A DNA stretch of 33,757 nucleotides from Asparagopsis taxiformis (taxonomy: Eukaryota; Rhodophyta; Florideophyceae; Bonnemaisoniales; Bonnemaisoniaceae): assembly GCA_030407315.1 (NCBI GenBank), contig JALQPE010001816.1, positions 1 through 33,757 on the forward strand, in the 5' to 3' direction. The notes under the pieces are model-generated. The model ran no database searches and was not told where the DNA came from. It was given only the letters and a program-made list of their open reading frames with translations. This document shows, in pieces, positions 1 through 11,025 of this stretch (position 1 is the stretch's first letter; every line of letters starts with the position of its first letter). Position numbers and translations under genes: made by a program.

Positions 1-3
1 GCA

Positions 4-7
4 ATAG
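4..7. repeat. Target-site duplication, left copy (ATAG)
   Basis: ATAG directly precedes the left terminal repeat and is repeated directly after the right one at 13667-13670. Only three bases of host sequence remain to its left. They still extend the interrupted dioxygenase reading frame. Confidence 0.85.
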
Positions 8-53
8 AACACTGGTTTTCGTCTGTACAGAACGTACTTTCGAAACCAGAATC
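8..53 (+). repeat. Left terminal inverted repeat
   Basis: This 46-bp sequence matches the reverse complement of 13621-13666 at 44 positions. It starts AACACTGG. Just inside it (about 70-100) are two copies of TTGATTGAA. The same motif in reverse orientation recurs inside the right end (about 13547-13610), so these are candidate subterminal transposase-binding sites. Confidence 0.95.
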
Positions 54-559
54 TGAATCTCTTTCGATGTTGATTGAATGATCATAAGTTGATTGAATTA
101 TGGCCAATGATATGATGATATTGACTGACTAGGTAGTATTGTGCTAACTGCTCCAAGTTCATGACTGCCCTGCTCAATGTGATCGTTTGACAACCCTGTC
201 GCAGCTCTGTTCGATGATTTTCGTAACAGCCTGTCGCCACTTTGTTCGTTTCTCCTTTCAAGTTGGCTGCAACCGTATTGGTAGTTCTTAAGGCATTTTG
301 ATCATATCAGAATCGGTACTAAGTATAAATAACTGAATTTGTTTTATAACAAATGTTATGTGCGCCGTGTTTCTAGTTCTCATGTTTCCGCCATGTACAC
401 TCACGCACACTTAAGTAGAAGGGGTAATGGTGGCGGCGGCATCTGCAACTTGAAATTACGAACTACTCATGTGCAAGGGATAGATGCTTACCAGCTTTTG
501 TATGGCCAGCTCGGAGGTGTCACAATATGTCTCAGACTGTGGAAATTAGTAGCAATAGT
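54..559. other. Left subterminal region of the transposon, no gene seen
   Basis: No convincing coding sequence is visible. The stretch holds the inner TTGATTGAA motifs near 70-100 and otherwise unremarkable AT-rich sequence. The short open frame at 339-587 has no recognisable features and is probably chance. Confidence 0.6.
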
Positions 560-749
560 GTTAACGATCGTTTTGCATATGATATGAATCCCATGTCGGT
601 CGGTCATCGATCATTTCTCCACTTTGCTCTGCGTCACCATAATGTCGCATCAGATTGGGTTCCATTGCTTTGACACCCCCGTCCTCAAACCGAGCTAGAA
701 TTGCGCTTGCTTCCACACCTTTTCCTTCTGATATACTAGTTTTCGACAC

Positions 750-2243
750 GATAGCGAAGTTCGTCGGTTAGCATCAACAACGTCCCGAGACCTCTCCATT
801 AGCAAATGCGTGTTAGAATCACAAACGCTTAACAAAGAAAGAGAACAAATTGGCGGTTTGGTCAGTCCAAGCAAACACATATCTTGATGAAGCCTCACAG
901 CACGCATAGGAAAAATGCAACACTAGGTTCGATCTATCTCCCGTTTGTCCCATATGTTGACCAACTCCAGCAAGTACCACAGCTGGCTCATGTAAATATG
1001 ACGGAGCTAGAGCACAGCTCTGATCTAACAATACTCCACTGTGTGATAATGAAAGAGGTAGAGAGCTTCCGGCATTTTCATCAGTGGAATTGGCCATAGG
1101 TGAGACAGGTGTTGCAGCACTTCCTCCAGGTGATTCTGCAACAATATCTGGTGTCATTGGTGACATCAAATCATCTGGCATCAGAGCAACACGCGGTAAT
1201 AGCCCCGCCACCTCCCCATCAAGATTCGGTGTGCGCACACGTTTCGACCTAATGGAAGAAAAACAATGCAAAAGAAAATCTTTCATCAATTGGGGGCGTA
1301 AAGGACGGTGCAACAATCCATCGATCTCTGCACATCCACTTAATTGCCTGCTTACGCCTTCTCGCGGGATCCTAATAGTGATTGAAGCAGCGCTTTTGGG
1401 ACGCTGGTGATGCTCGCCATGAAGCCGATGGAAGTCCATTTGCTGAAGATGATGAACTAATCATAGACGGAGCAGTCCCAGGAACAGCACCAACCAACGG
1501 AGCGATCGCTTTCAACAAAGCAACGTTTGCTGCTGTTTGATTTTTGGCGAACGGAGAAATAATATATGTCACGATATAGGTAGCGGACGCTGAAGGATTC
1601 TTCCGTTGGTGGCGAGTGATTGCAGCTAGTTTCGTACACAAACCAGTCACTGCAAGATGGTATTGTTCAGCCATGGCTTTGTCGTACTCTGAGAGGTTGT
1701 TACGATTTGCATTGGCTGATGATCCTCCTTCGGACCCCTGAGATACAGAATTGGATATGAGTGTAACTGCATCGAAAGGCATTGGAACATGTCGTCCAAA
1801 ACCATTCCTCGTACGCGGCGGAGACATCACGAAGGAACAATCTAACATCATTTTCCATGTCCTTGGGTGCAACTGCAACATACTCGACGTTCTTTCGATC
1901 GCTGTAGGGCTCAAGTCCGGCTTTTTCCCACAACGGAAGCACACCACTAGATGTTTCCATCCATTCGTTTTTGTAACCAACGCATATCCGAGGAGGAGTC
2001 AACGGGAACACTTCTGCGTTTGAACCTAGGATATCACAAACTCCCAACGGTCCCTGGATTTTGAGTTAGACCATCTGCATCATGCTCTCTCAGTGATGCA
2101 GAACAGTTTCCAAGAACATGACTTGTTTCTAGAACACGTGGCAATCCTAATAAGACGCGTCGCATAGTAGCGGAAGAGACTCGCTCGCCTCTCGTTCCAA
2201 TTACTGATGGACATCCGCTCGATGAAGTCTTACCCTCGTTCAA
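750..2243 (-). pseudogene. Captured MED13 (Mediator kinase-module subunit) C-terminal fragment, frame-broken
   Basis: MED13 is the large subunit tying the CDK8 kinase module to Mediator; its C-terminal region has a PIWI-like fold. Translation from about 2020 to 1810 gives the hallmark series: a PPRICVGYKNEW-type segment, WEKAGLEPYSDRKNVEYV, and the AYEE of the Y-E-x-C-x-x-GRH motif. The GFGRHVP half of that motif is in another frame at about 1805-1785, so one base is missing inside the motif. The section around 1740-1550 resembles the helical MED13 stretch ending in IVTYIISPF. A third frame (about 1430-840) contains FSYACCEASSRYVFAWTDQ, like the C-terminal SYSxSECxRW..AWTD region. At least two frame breaks show it is decayed. 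It lies inside the transposon, antisense to the transposon genes, so it looks like captured host sequence. The 5' limit is uncertain. Confidence 0.75.
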
Positions 2244-3800
2244 TGAATTTTGAACCTCGACTTCCTTGAATAATTCTAGTTCATGAACCGAGAAAACTTA
2301 CATCTCGAACAGAGAAAGTAAAGCAAGGACCTCTCGTTCACGCTTGGAAGTAGTACGGGCTCCAGCACCAATTCCCTGTGACGGTGAGTGCGCAGTCTTT
2401 GAAGCTGTCACAGGTCCATGGAATCCTTGCCTTCCCACAACAGGTTGTCCTTGCATGAAGCCCTTCATATATCATCATCCCTAGCGGTCATAGTAGACGT
2501 ATTTCCGTGTCCAGTATACGAGGAACTTCCGTCTGATAGCAACCTGGCTGTAGAGTGCTGAATTGCTCGACTTTTTGCAAGCATCAAGCAATTGCTTAAG
2601 CACTCTTACAGTCAACAGCGACAGACTGCACCAGCATATCTTTGGAGTGATCCTTAGCGTTAGATTCTTGGGAGCGCATTGATTCCCTACAATCAATTTC
2701 AGATACTGGAGGTCTTCCCGCTTCCGATTTCTTGCCAAGGGCATCTTTAAGTAGAGAGTCAAAACGTCAAAATCTACTTCCATTTTGACGACTCGCGACT
2801 GCTTGCTAACATCACCCTCAGACTGCACAGCATCAGAGTCTTGGCCGCGTCCACGAATTTCTGAAAGTGCAGCTCGAGTTGATCTTGCAGCATCTTCACT
2901 AGAAGTAATGGGATTTTCTACTCCCATGAGGCGGTCATCCACACCTCCACCAAAAATTTGTTACATCATCCTCAAACGCAGAGAAGTCATTCATATCCAT
3001 TGACGGTCCGGCGTCGAAACCTGTCGGGCGGGATTGCTACCGTCGCCTTCCAAGTTGAAAGCATCAATGCCATTTGCACTTTGTGTTGTTTTAGGAACTG
3101 GTTCAGTCTTCAGCATGTGATTGTGGGACTTTGATAGTATCTGTGGAGGTAGCTCGTGCTGCTTGTCGCCCCCTGATTGATCTCTTGCGCTTGGAGTTCT
3201 TACTCAAGTACTTGAACCATTCTATGCCTCCTCTTGATTTAATGTATTGGTTGAAGCTCTTGTGGATGTAGGTTGCTTCGCGTCTGTAGTCTCCAATGTT
3301 GGCAGCAGAACTAGGTGAACCAGAGGATAGTACAGCGTCAGTCCAGGGTCAGTAACACCTTTTTTCCCTTCTGCCACGATTGCAGCATTGAGAGAATAGG
3401 CTGTTGGAGATTTAGACAATGTACTCTGCTCCGTCATTGAGGGTACTGCTGCTGTTTGAGCGTCAATGTCTTTGGTATCTAAATTGCACATCCACAATAC
3501 AACTGCGATACTACCCAGCATACCTTTTTCAGCGGAATCGTTGAAGATATATGTATCGTACAACTGATAGAGGACATCATCATGGCCGGAATATTCTTGA
3601 ATCATGTCTGTTTCTAAGCGTCTGTGAAGTGCAACGCGGCGGTCATGTTCATCTGTGAAGCTTACGGTGTGAAGCGGGGCGGGTGCCAACGTGTATTGAG
3701 GAGTGGTAAGTGACTGCTGCTAGCCCCGGTTTCCACTGATATTTGAGTCTGACGTGCATTAGTAATACCCTTTTCCAAATAGAATGGAGTTTGTATAGAG
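2244..3800 (-). other. Decayed coding-like sequence, possibly more of the captured MED13 gene
   Basis: Several - strand open stretches (2481-2942 and 3222-3689) read like protein, including YQLYDTYIFNDSAEKGMLGS and LTLYYPLVHLVLLPT, but they lie in different frames. They sit between the recognisable MED13 part and the SLY1 part, on the same strand. They could be poorly conserved upstream MED13 sequence or a third captured gene. I do not recognise a domain in them. Confidence 0.35.
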
Positions 3801-3997
3801 CGTTTAACGGCATTTTAAATTGCAGTTCATGATCGGTAGCGTTGCTTAGAATCTCCCCTTGTAGCTGGTGTGCATAGAGCTGTCACAGCTAACCACAGTG
3901 GTTAATTCGATCGCGATGTTCATATTGCACACAGCGGTGCGTCGTCAAGTCATCACCATGATCCTCGTCCACGTCTTGCTTCATCGTTGCCTCAGGG

Positions 3998-4684
3998 TTA
4001 CCGCGTATGAAATGCAGCGAACAATGAAAGCGCGCATACTGCGCAATCAACACCGGTTGAAATTGCGCCTGTAACCGACAATAAAAACATAACAGACGCG
4101 GCGGTAATCTCGTGCGCATTGATAGAGGATGCCGGAATAGTCTGAAGGTATTTATAAGCTCGCATGTCTGTGCAGCCACAACTTTGCAGCGCTGAAGTAC
4201 GTGAAGACAATTCATCTGATATGTCGACGCACAAATAGTGTATGAGAAACAGACAAAGCTTGTCTGATGGAGAACCCCTGACATCACGAATTAACGCTAG
4301 AATGCGTTCCAAATCGAAATTTCCTGGACGAGCAAGCACCTCCTCCTCCACCTGAAAGTGACCATCCAATCCACGATCGTTAATCTGATCGAGCAGAGCG
4401 GTCGCAATGTTATTGTGTAGATCAATTGTGCGCTTCTTTTTCGTCAGTTCCTGATTGCCCAGAACGCATCGCCCTTGTCCAAATCGAACGTTCTCTTTCA
4501 TGTTGATGTTCGTCCCAAAAAAAGGAAAGAACAATTGTTCCGGTCGTCTAAAAATTGAAAACAACGCCCAACCTGATGACAGTAACCTGAACCGCCCTCG
4601 CGACGAAAGCGGGAAGGGAGATGCACAGATCCAGGTAGTACAAAATGTCCTGGAGGAGATGGCAACCATGTCTTCATCACACAC
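3998..4684 (-). pseudogene. Captured Sec1/Munc18-family (SLY1-like) gene fragment
   Basis: SLY1/SCFD1 is a Sec1/Munc18 protein that binds syntaxins in ER-Golgi traffic. The 228-codon open frame contains ELTKKKRTIDLHNNIATALL, then a D-x-x-F-x-x-EEE segment and SPSDKLCLFLIHYL. These match in order the SLY1 E-x-KK-x-xID-H-x-NIAT-x-LL, linker and S/T-P-x-DK-x-RLFLIYY stretches, followed by an ALQSCGC-like helix and YKYLQT. The recognisable part covers only about 130 residues (roughly 4130-4470); a complete SLY1 is over 600 residues. The sequence on either side does not continue the family. It is therefore a small piece captured in the left half of the transposon, antisense to its genes. Confidence 0.8.
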
Positions 4685-4956
4685 ATGGTGCTGGACACAG
4701 AGGATTTGGGAGACGGAAGGGAGAGGGAACGATTTGAAGGCCTTGGAGGGTCATGGATGCACGGCTTACAGAACATACTATGGCAGTGAAATGGCCGGCG
4801 TGCTTCCAGTAGAAAGCCGCCGGCCGCGGGTACAAATTTTATCAGATGTCACAATTCAAAATTATGACTCAAAATTTTGTACCGACCAGTTGTGCTCAAA
4901 TTGAAGCACATCGCTCCGTGAAATGTTGTACCTCACACGCCGTACCTCCCGAAATA

Positions 4957-5362
4957 AGTGGCTGTCTTTGTGTTGCACTCTTCGAGCGTCATGTGCACAA
5001 TCATTGTGCACATGTGTGCACCTGAGACGCTATGTGTGTATCTGAGACGCCATGGCGTGGATGTCCACTACAAGTGGCTGTGTGTTTGTTGCATTCTTTG
5101 AGCGTAATTTGCACTATGATTGTGCACATGTGTGTACCTGAGACGCCATGGCGTGGATGTCCGCCAATAAGTGGCTGTGTTTTTGTTGTATTTGAGCGTA
5201 ATGTGCACAATGATTGTGCATGATTTTGCACATGTGTGTACCTGAGACGCCATGGCGTGGATGTCCCGCCAGTAAGTGGCTGTGTTTTGTTGCATTATTT
5301 GAGCGTAATGTGCAAAACGATTGTGCACATGTGTATACCTGAGATGCCATGGCGTGGATGTC
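4957..5362. repeat. Tandem repeat, four diverged units of about 90-115 bp
   Basis: Units begin at about 4957, 5072, 5169 and 5274, each opening with AAGTGGCTGT. Each carries an element like TTTGAGCGTAATGTGCACAA, then TTGTGCACATGTGTG and CCTGAGACGCCATGGCGTGG. Short palindromes (TGTGCACA, CGCCATGGCG) recur in each unit. The array is inside the transposon, just downstream of the deleted transposase relative. Long open frames across it are repeat artefacts. Confidence 0.9.
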
Positions 5363-5457
5363 TCTTCCGGCGCCTCCGTGAGCTCACGAAAGACAGGCTG
5401 ACAATGAGTGTTGCAAAGTAACTTTGCAAAACTTTGGAAAACTCTTTTACGGTGAGA

Positions 5458-6479
5458 CTAACGGAGGCGCTGGGAATGTAGTTTCAAGTCCTGAAAAATA
5501 CTTTTTGGTAAGCGCATTTCGGGGAGAGAGGGGAATGTGGCAATCACCGAGCTGGGATCGACGAAGTCACACCAGGGAGTAGGTGTATTCAATACAAAGC
5601 AAGGCTTGTAGCGGCTTTCGAATGCATCTCCTTCCTTCTGAAACCAGTGTATGCGCAGCTTTGTGACGCCCGCCCCTCTCTTCCTTACGCTCTGTACCTT
5701 TCCGACCCAGAATGGCTCTTCAGGAGTACACTCATTACCACGGATGACCACAAACCCATTTTTTTTCGGGTAACGGGAGAGAGGGGCGCATGGTGGTGTC
5801 CGTGGAGTTGTCTTGGTCCTCGTCGTGCGCGCGCGCATCCATTTTCTGTCCTTGATCTGCCATTTCCTGATTTACACCTGAAGCCACGTCCCAACGTCCA
5901 ATTCCGTCACTTTTTGTACCGCTTGTCCCCCTCCCATCTGCACCGCTTTGCCCGGTTTCCTGCAATTCCGCGAGTCCGCCAGTATCCGTTCCATCTAAAT
6001 TTTCCACTCTGTGAGCTCCTCGGCGCGTAGAATCACCGTCCAAAATCTTCACGATTCCCTTGACCACCAGCATCTGATAAGCCCGCTTTAGAATTTTTTG
6101 TTAGACCACTGCATCTCCCTGGAGAACCCGAATGACTTGGTTAGAAACTCATAGCACACGACCCTTCCATTATACGTATACATCTCGGAGACACAGTCAT
6201 AGAGCGAACGCAAATACTTGTTGCGAACAGCAGTAGTGCTCACTGACATTGCTTTCGTATCTTCGGACAGCTTGTCCCCATCGACAACAGCAAAACATGC
6301 CCGATTATCACAGCATTTAAAGGAACCCAGTTTTCCAGCCGCATTCAACTCAGCGATCTTCGCTGCTCTAGCGCTGTAGCGCTGAGTACGAGACGAGGCT
6401 GGCCGGGATGGTGACGGAGACGGTGGTTGGTGGTGCGTTGCATGCTGTAAATTGCGCTTCTTGAAGGGCGCGTCCATGG
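5458..6479 (-). pseudogene. Second DUF7869-type transposase gene, internally deleted
   Basis: The N-terminal part (start MDAPFKKR at 6479, read to about 6088) contains KCCDNRACF, then VRNKYLRSLYD and NGRVVCYEFLTKSFGFSRE. This parallels TCCEKRCFW, ERRKYLLSML and SGRPVCYRFLEYSFKFSRH in the intact transposase at 11026-13527. The C-terminal part (about 5800-5458) contains EEPFWVGKVQSVRKRGAGV, then RIHWF and SVIATFPSLPEMRL, matching MPFWLGQIKACEENGEGV, VRWYE and TVIAEFASLTNKRI of the same protein. The whole catalytic-looking centre (DGADQ, QVDNC and GHTHADID motifs) is missing, and the two ends are in different frames around about 5800-6090. It is a related but clearly diverged element remnant, nested in and antisense to the larger transposon. 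Confidence 0.82.
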
Positions 6480-6744
6480 TTGATAGGATAGTGAAGTGAA
6501 ACAGAATCCAAGTATGAACGCAGAACACTATATTTATAGACTTCGGAACGAACTTCTGATCAAGTTCGGTTGCCATGTGGCTGCCGACTGTGCAGCGCTT
6601 TGCTGATGACTGATCAGTCGAATGGCATACATTTGAATAGTTCTGACAAAATGTCTTTTCGACACCACATCTGAGCAGTTCCACGACAGGTCGTGAACTG
6701 AACAGTTCCAACGAGCTGGAACATAATGTTCCAAGTGGTAACAC

Positions 6745-7797
6745 TGTTCTATATCAGGAAGTCTATATGGGTGTGAGTAGGAAATGCCGCAAACAATGTT
6801 GATTATCCTGTTCGTGAACTGCATTCAACCTTTCATCTTCAAAGTGTTCGTGACATCAATAGACAAATTAGGAAGTAATCTATGTAGTTCAAGCCTTCAA
6901 TATGGCTCTGAAGTTCAAGTAGCCAGTTCGAAATGAGGTATCGCATCTGGTGCACAACTTGGATAAGTTGAGTGCCTTCGAATAGACTGTGGACAGATAT
7001 GATGCTGAACGAACTGATATTTTGGTTCGCACCAAAAGTCATGGTGAGGGTAGCGGTAAAGGCAGCAGTTGTTGATAGTTGAAGGTATACTTTGGAACGA
7101 TCAGAAACAAAATTTTTTCGAATGCGAACCATAGCTATGAATCGTGCACTCACTGAAAGACCTATCCCGCAATATGGATACTACGTACATTGCTTCCACA
7201 AGCTGTAACACAGAAAAACCCTGGAAATGGTACGCAAACGTGTCAAGAAATATTTGGCATACAGCAACTTGGCTGTGATGATCTTGGACATCAATCAGAA
7301 CAGGAAAACGTACGAAATCGGCTCAAGAACCAAAATACGAAATAAAATCCCGTCATATGATTTGTAATTGGATGGAACTGGCCCAACTGCATAACGAAAT
7401 AGTAATTTCCCATTACTGATAACAAATTTAGGGCCGTCCCGGCATAACAACTAGAAACCTATGTGAGCTGCAGCGCCCCCTGCACATCAGATCTAAGAGT
7501 GACTTGGCGCCGACGATCGTAGCACGTGACAAAGACTGATTTGGCCTCATGAGCTTCCATCAGTTATACACTGTGGGTTCTATTGTATGTCAAGGGGTTC
7601 TTTTTTCACTTTCGTTCATTGCCTGGAGTGACTGGAAAGCTCCCGTCTTCTGCTGCTAGAACATTCTTTCGTTCTGGACCTCTCCGGCCTTTCTTTCTCC
7701 GCTCTAAGGGTAGGCTGAACTGGATTCGTACCGGATATCAGGACCCCCATTTATTTCCATTTCCTCTTGACATCTGCAGGCATTCTGTACCTAAACA
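6745..7797. other. Intergenic region upstream of the methyltransferase gene
   Basis: No protein-like frame is convincing here. The part near 6660-6760 has repeated GTTCCA/TGGAAC inverted motifs (for example about 6705-6725 and 6730-6737), which could be subterminal repeats of the nested element. The last few hundred bases before 7798 must hold the promoter of the methyltransferase gene, but I see no clear TATA box. Confidence 0.4.
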
Positions 7798-10758
7798 ATG
7801 AAGAAGCCAAGCACAAGACCTGGAGCGAAAACTTCCGGGCATGGAAAGGAACTTCGTTCCGGAAGATTTCAAGACTCAGTTGAAGTTCTATTCGGGGATG
7901 TCATGGAAGGATCAATGAATACCCGTGTCGACCCCCGCGGGTGTATACCGCTTACTGCTGTTCGGAATATCGTGCGGTCTGGTGTGGAACGAATGAAACT
8001 GATATTCACTGGATCGATGAAATATGATTCGGCGTGTGATGGAACAGATGGTGTAGATGGCTTTGTAGCCGGTTCCGACAATGCCATCGTTGTCGAGCTG
8101 ACAGGGTCGTTGAAAAGACACGTGCTGGATTTCTTCAAATCCCAAACTGGCTCGGATGGAGAGCTCCTTAGCGAATCGAAAGCGAAAGAGAAAGTAGAAA
8201 GCCGCTCTGTCTGGTACGGTGTCGTCGACGGGATGCACAGACTTACGGCAATACAAGAGCTGATGCAAGAAATACCAGAAAGGTGGGACTCGTTCTTATG
8301 GCCAGTCACAATTCTTGATGGGGGGCAGTCTATTCATGTACTGAAGCAGCTCGGGAGACACCAGAATCGAAAGCATAACTCGAACTTTTACATCGAAACC
8401 ACTTTCTATGATATGCTTCATGGCATGAAGGAGGAGGCTGAGAGATTACAGAGCATGTCATCCCGGAAACCCTCGGCCAAGCAAGTAGCAGCAGCATACG
8501 ACGGCTCCACACACTTGAAGGACAATACCATCAGACAAACTGCTGCCACTGCTCTTCGACTACCCGACAGGGTGGTGGATGAGATCGGTTTGATAATGAA
8601 TTCAGAGTTCCCTGATCTTGTAGGATCCATTGCTGGTACCAAAGACGTTCGTCGAGGAGGTGATTCAAAGATATCTACAGTGGAAACCAGAGTATATCGG
8701 AACTTTATTAACATTACTTCCCTGAAGTCGGCGACGAAGTTTATGAACGCTTCTGGACCAGATGCTGAGGAAATTCAAGTTTGCACATTGTATAGAATGC
8801 GAGATCTTTCCAAATTGAACAAGTTTAAACCGATTTCATACAAGATAACAGTACAGCAGTTCGAACTCACGTGTGCAGCAATGAAAGAGGCTCGCAAATT
8901 TGAAAGTCTACATGAAGATAGTACATGGCCTCCTGAAATGGAGGCAACGAAAAAAAACTTGCTTCGCACTACAAAGTTTGATTCCGAAGTCACAGAAAAC
9001 CTCGGCAATGACCATGACGTTCTGAATTCACTCCTGAACCAGTACAGGAAAGTTTGTCCACAGATAGCCCCCTTGAAAGAGAAGAAATATGCCGAAAGTC
9101 GAAACAAAGAACCGGACCAGGATTCTAAAGAGAAGGAGACCGATTTTCGGCAAGATGAAAGGACATCCGGAGATCCCGACCCTAATTCCCGCGTGGGAGA
9201 CGATGTTGACCTGATCCACGGTCCACCCCCGTGCGAAGTGCAGGAATTAAATAAGCAGGAAAATGTTGGAGAAGAGCCTAAGTTCAGTCAGGTTACTACT
9301 GGCTCTGTCCAAGACGCAGTCGGAATGGGTACTGAAGCAAAAAAAAGTTCGAAAAATGGGTCAGCACCGAAAACACTGGAGAAAGTTGCAGAAACTCAAA
9401 GTGTCAACTCTGAGAGACTGAACCTACGCGCAAAGCGAAACTCCCTTGGGGCTGGCAAACATGACAACATTGAATACGTATCCGAAATGAAGATAACCTG
9501 CCACCAGATGAAATGGCAAGAGTTCGATAAGGAGTTCTGGACAGATGAAAAACCACTTCTAGATATGATGCTAACTGATCCTCCGTACGGTACACCTAGA
9601 TCCAGATCGCTTCGTAATTCACCTTACGATAACTTTATTTCCGACAAAGATATCAAGGATCTATGCCAGTTTTCAAGAAGGGTTTTGAAGCCTGGGGGCT
9701 GGTTCTTCTGTTTCGTTTCTGTTCGGAACTTTCCCCTCCTCACTGATGAGCTCCGAAATGCAGGCTTTGAATGTCCGGACTACCCTTTTGTTATTATGAA
9801 GGATACGAGTACTATTCAGCACCACCGAGGCGATACGTTTCCACAGAATGCTTGTGAATTTGCCGCTTTCGCAAGAGCTCCGGGAATCCGAACAGATGGG
9901 TTCAAACCTGACCTTCGTAGCCCGTACCACTTCATCTCAACTGACACGAAACGAAAGTTCGCTGCAATTGCTGGAGTTCCTGTTCCGAAGGACAAGCTCC
10001 TCACTCCAGGAACAAAGTCACCAGTTCTGACAGAAGAAAAGAATATCAGTTTGCTTTCGGAAGTAATCAATACGTTCTGTCCGGAACGTGGTTCTGTCAT
10101 CGATGCTTACGGGGGTACATTAACAACCGCCATTGCAGCCATGAGAACTGCTCGTTCGTGCGTGATAATTGAGGCCAGTGCCAACACTTTTCGTTTAGCG
10201 TACGAGAGACTCCGTTCTGTAGCTGAAATATTATACAACCAAGAAATCAAGCCTATTCGAAGGTCTAAGAGGCGGAAAACAGGAGAATGCGTGGAGGACA
10301 CTATACGCTCTTCCCAGGAATCTGTTCCCAACCAGGAATTGGGTTCTGGTCTCGACAAAGAAGGATTTCAGGAACGGAAGGACGACAGAAATTGCCAAGC
10401 GGAAAGTGAGCATGATGATTGGCCAGATCACATATTCCGAGGCGGGGATATTGTCAATTTGTGCTTATCTGGGAAAACAGTGGGAGAAGCAACTTTGCTT
10501 CGTCCATTGTCTACTGGTGATCGATTTCAAACTACTATTCACAATATCCCCCTTTCTAGATTCGCAAAGAAGGGAGAGAAACTCGTTTCGTGCTACAAAT
10601 TCGAACTGAGAGAGGGTTCCGGAGACCGAACCTATCCTTACTGTTACGGTGGTGTGGAGCCCCCTCCGGAAACGTTGAAGGGACTGCTTGGAATATTCGC
10701 TTGGGATATTTTCAGCATGGAACCGAAACGCAGTCAAAGTTTTCCCGAGTCGAAATAG
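7798..10758 (+). CDS. ParB-like domain/DNA adenine methyltransferase fusion protein
   Basis: This is a 986-residue intact protein starting at ACAATGA. Residues about 90-240 form a ParB/Srx-like module with the signature DGMHRLTA (144-151). A charged low-complexity linker (about 440-560) follows. Residues about 565-810 are an amino-methyltransferase: catalytic motif DPPYGT at 594-599, RVLKPGGWFF shortly after, and the S-adenosylmethionine site DAYGG at 769-773. Motif IV before motif I is the beta-class order, and D-P-P-Y indicates N6-adenine rather than cytosine as substrate. A basic patch (about 821-828, RRSKRRK) suggests nuclear import. The C-terminal region (about 875-986) is probably another small domain, not identified. 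It precedes the transposase by 267 bp on the same strand inside the transposon. The ParB part may supply DNA binding, NTP-dependent clamping or nuclease function; which one is unknown. Confidence 0.9.
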   Translation: MKKPSTRPGAKTSGHGKELRSGRFQDSVEVLFGDVMEGSMNTRVDPRGCIPLTAVRNIVRSGVERMKLIFTGSMKYDSACDGTDGVDGFVAGSDNAIVVELTGSLKRHVLDFFKSQTGSDGELLSESKAKEKVESRSVWYGVVDGMHRLTAIQELMQEIPERWDSFLWPVTILDGGQSIHVLKQLGRHQNRKHNSNFYIETTFYDMLHGMKEEAERLQSMSSRKPSAKQVAAAYDGSTHLKDNTIRQTAATALRLPDRVVDEIGLIMNSEFPDLVGSIAGTKDVRRGGDSKISTVETRVYRNFINITSLKSATKFMNASGPDAEEIQVCTLYRMRDLSKLNKFKPISYKITVQQFELTCAAMKEARKFESLHEDSTWPPEMEATKKNLLRTTKFDSEVTENLGNDHDVLNSLLNQYRKVCPQIAPLKEKKYAESRNKEPDQDSKEKETDFRQDERTSGDPDPNSRVGDDVDLIHGPPPCEVQELNKQENVGEEPKFSQVTTGSVQDAVGMGTEAKKSSKNGSAPKTLEKVAETQSVNSERLNLRAKRNSLGAGKHDNIEYVSEMKITCHQMKWQEFDKEFWTDEKPLLDMMLTDPPYGTPRSRSLRNSPYDNFISDKDIKDLCQFSRRVLKPGGWFFCFVSVRNFPLLTDELRNAGFECPDYPFVIMKDTSTIQHHRGDTFPQNACEFAAFARAPGIRTDGFKPDLRSPYHFISTDTKRKFAAIAGVPVPKDKLLTPGTKSPVLTEEKNISLLSEVINTFCPERGSVIDAYGGTLTTAIAAMRTARSCVIIEASANTFRLAYERLRSVAEILYNQEIKPIRRSKRRKTGECVEDTIRSSQESVPNQELGSGLDKEGFQERKDDRNCQAESEHDDWPDHIFRGGDIVNLCLSGKTVGEATLLRPLSTGDRFQTTIHNIPLSRFAKKGEKLVSCYKFELREGSGDRTYPYCYGGVEPPPETLKGLLGIFAWDIFSMEPKRSQSFPESK

Positions 10759-11025
10759 TATTCCATCGATATCCAGACACTTTGTCAATGACAAATCATT
10801 TTTCATGATCTATTGGTGCTAGTTAATCCGGATTAGAGGAACCAGATTTCATTATTTGGTTCCGGCGGCGGATACTGACCGTCGCTGCCCGTTAGTATCA
10901 TGAGAAATCGAGCTGAAGTCCACTGAGTCATTTTGCAGAAATCCATTTGTTTCCATTTCTATTACCTCAAGCTTCCATCAAAGCCACTCCGCAGTCACCG
11001 AAACAAATCTGATCGTTTCCCCACC

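Noticed and set aside
4455..4904. 149-codon + strand open frame
   Set aside because: It is antisense to the well-supported SLY1 fragment and has no recognisable features of its own.
5001..5350. Several overlapping open frames across the tandem repeat
   Set aside because: They arise from the repeat unit being open in many frames and encode only repeated peptides.
10933..11025. Upstream start for the transposase frame
   Set aside because: The extra codons begin with a non-ATG triplet. The first ATG at 11026 has a good Kozak-like context.
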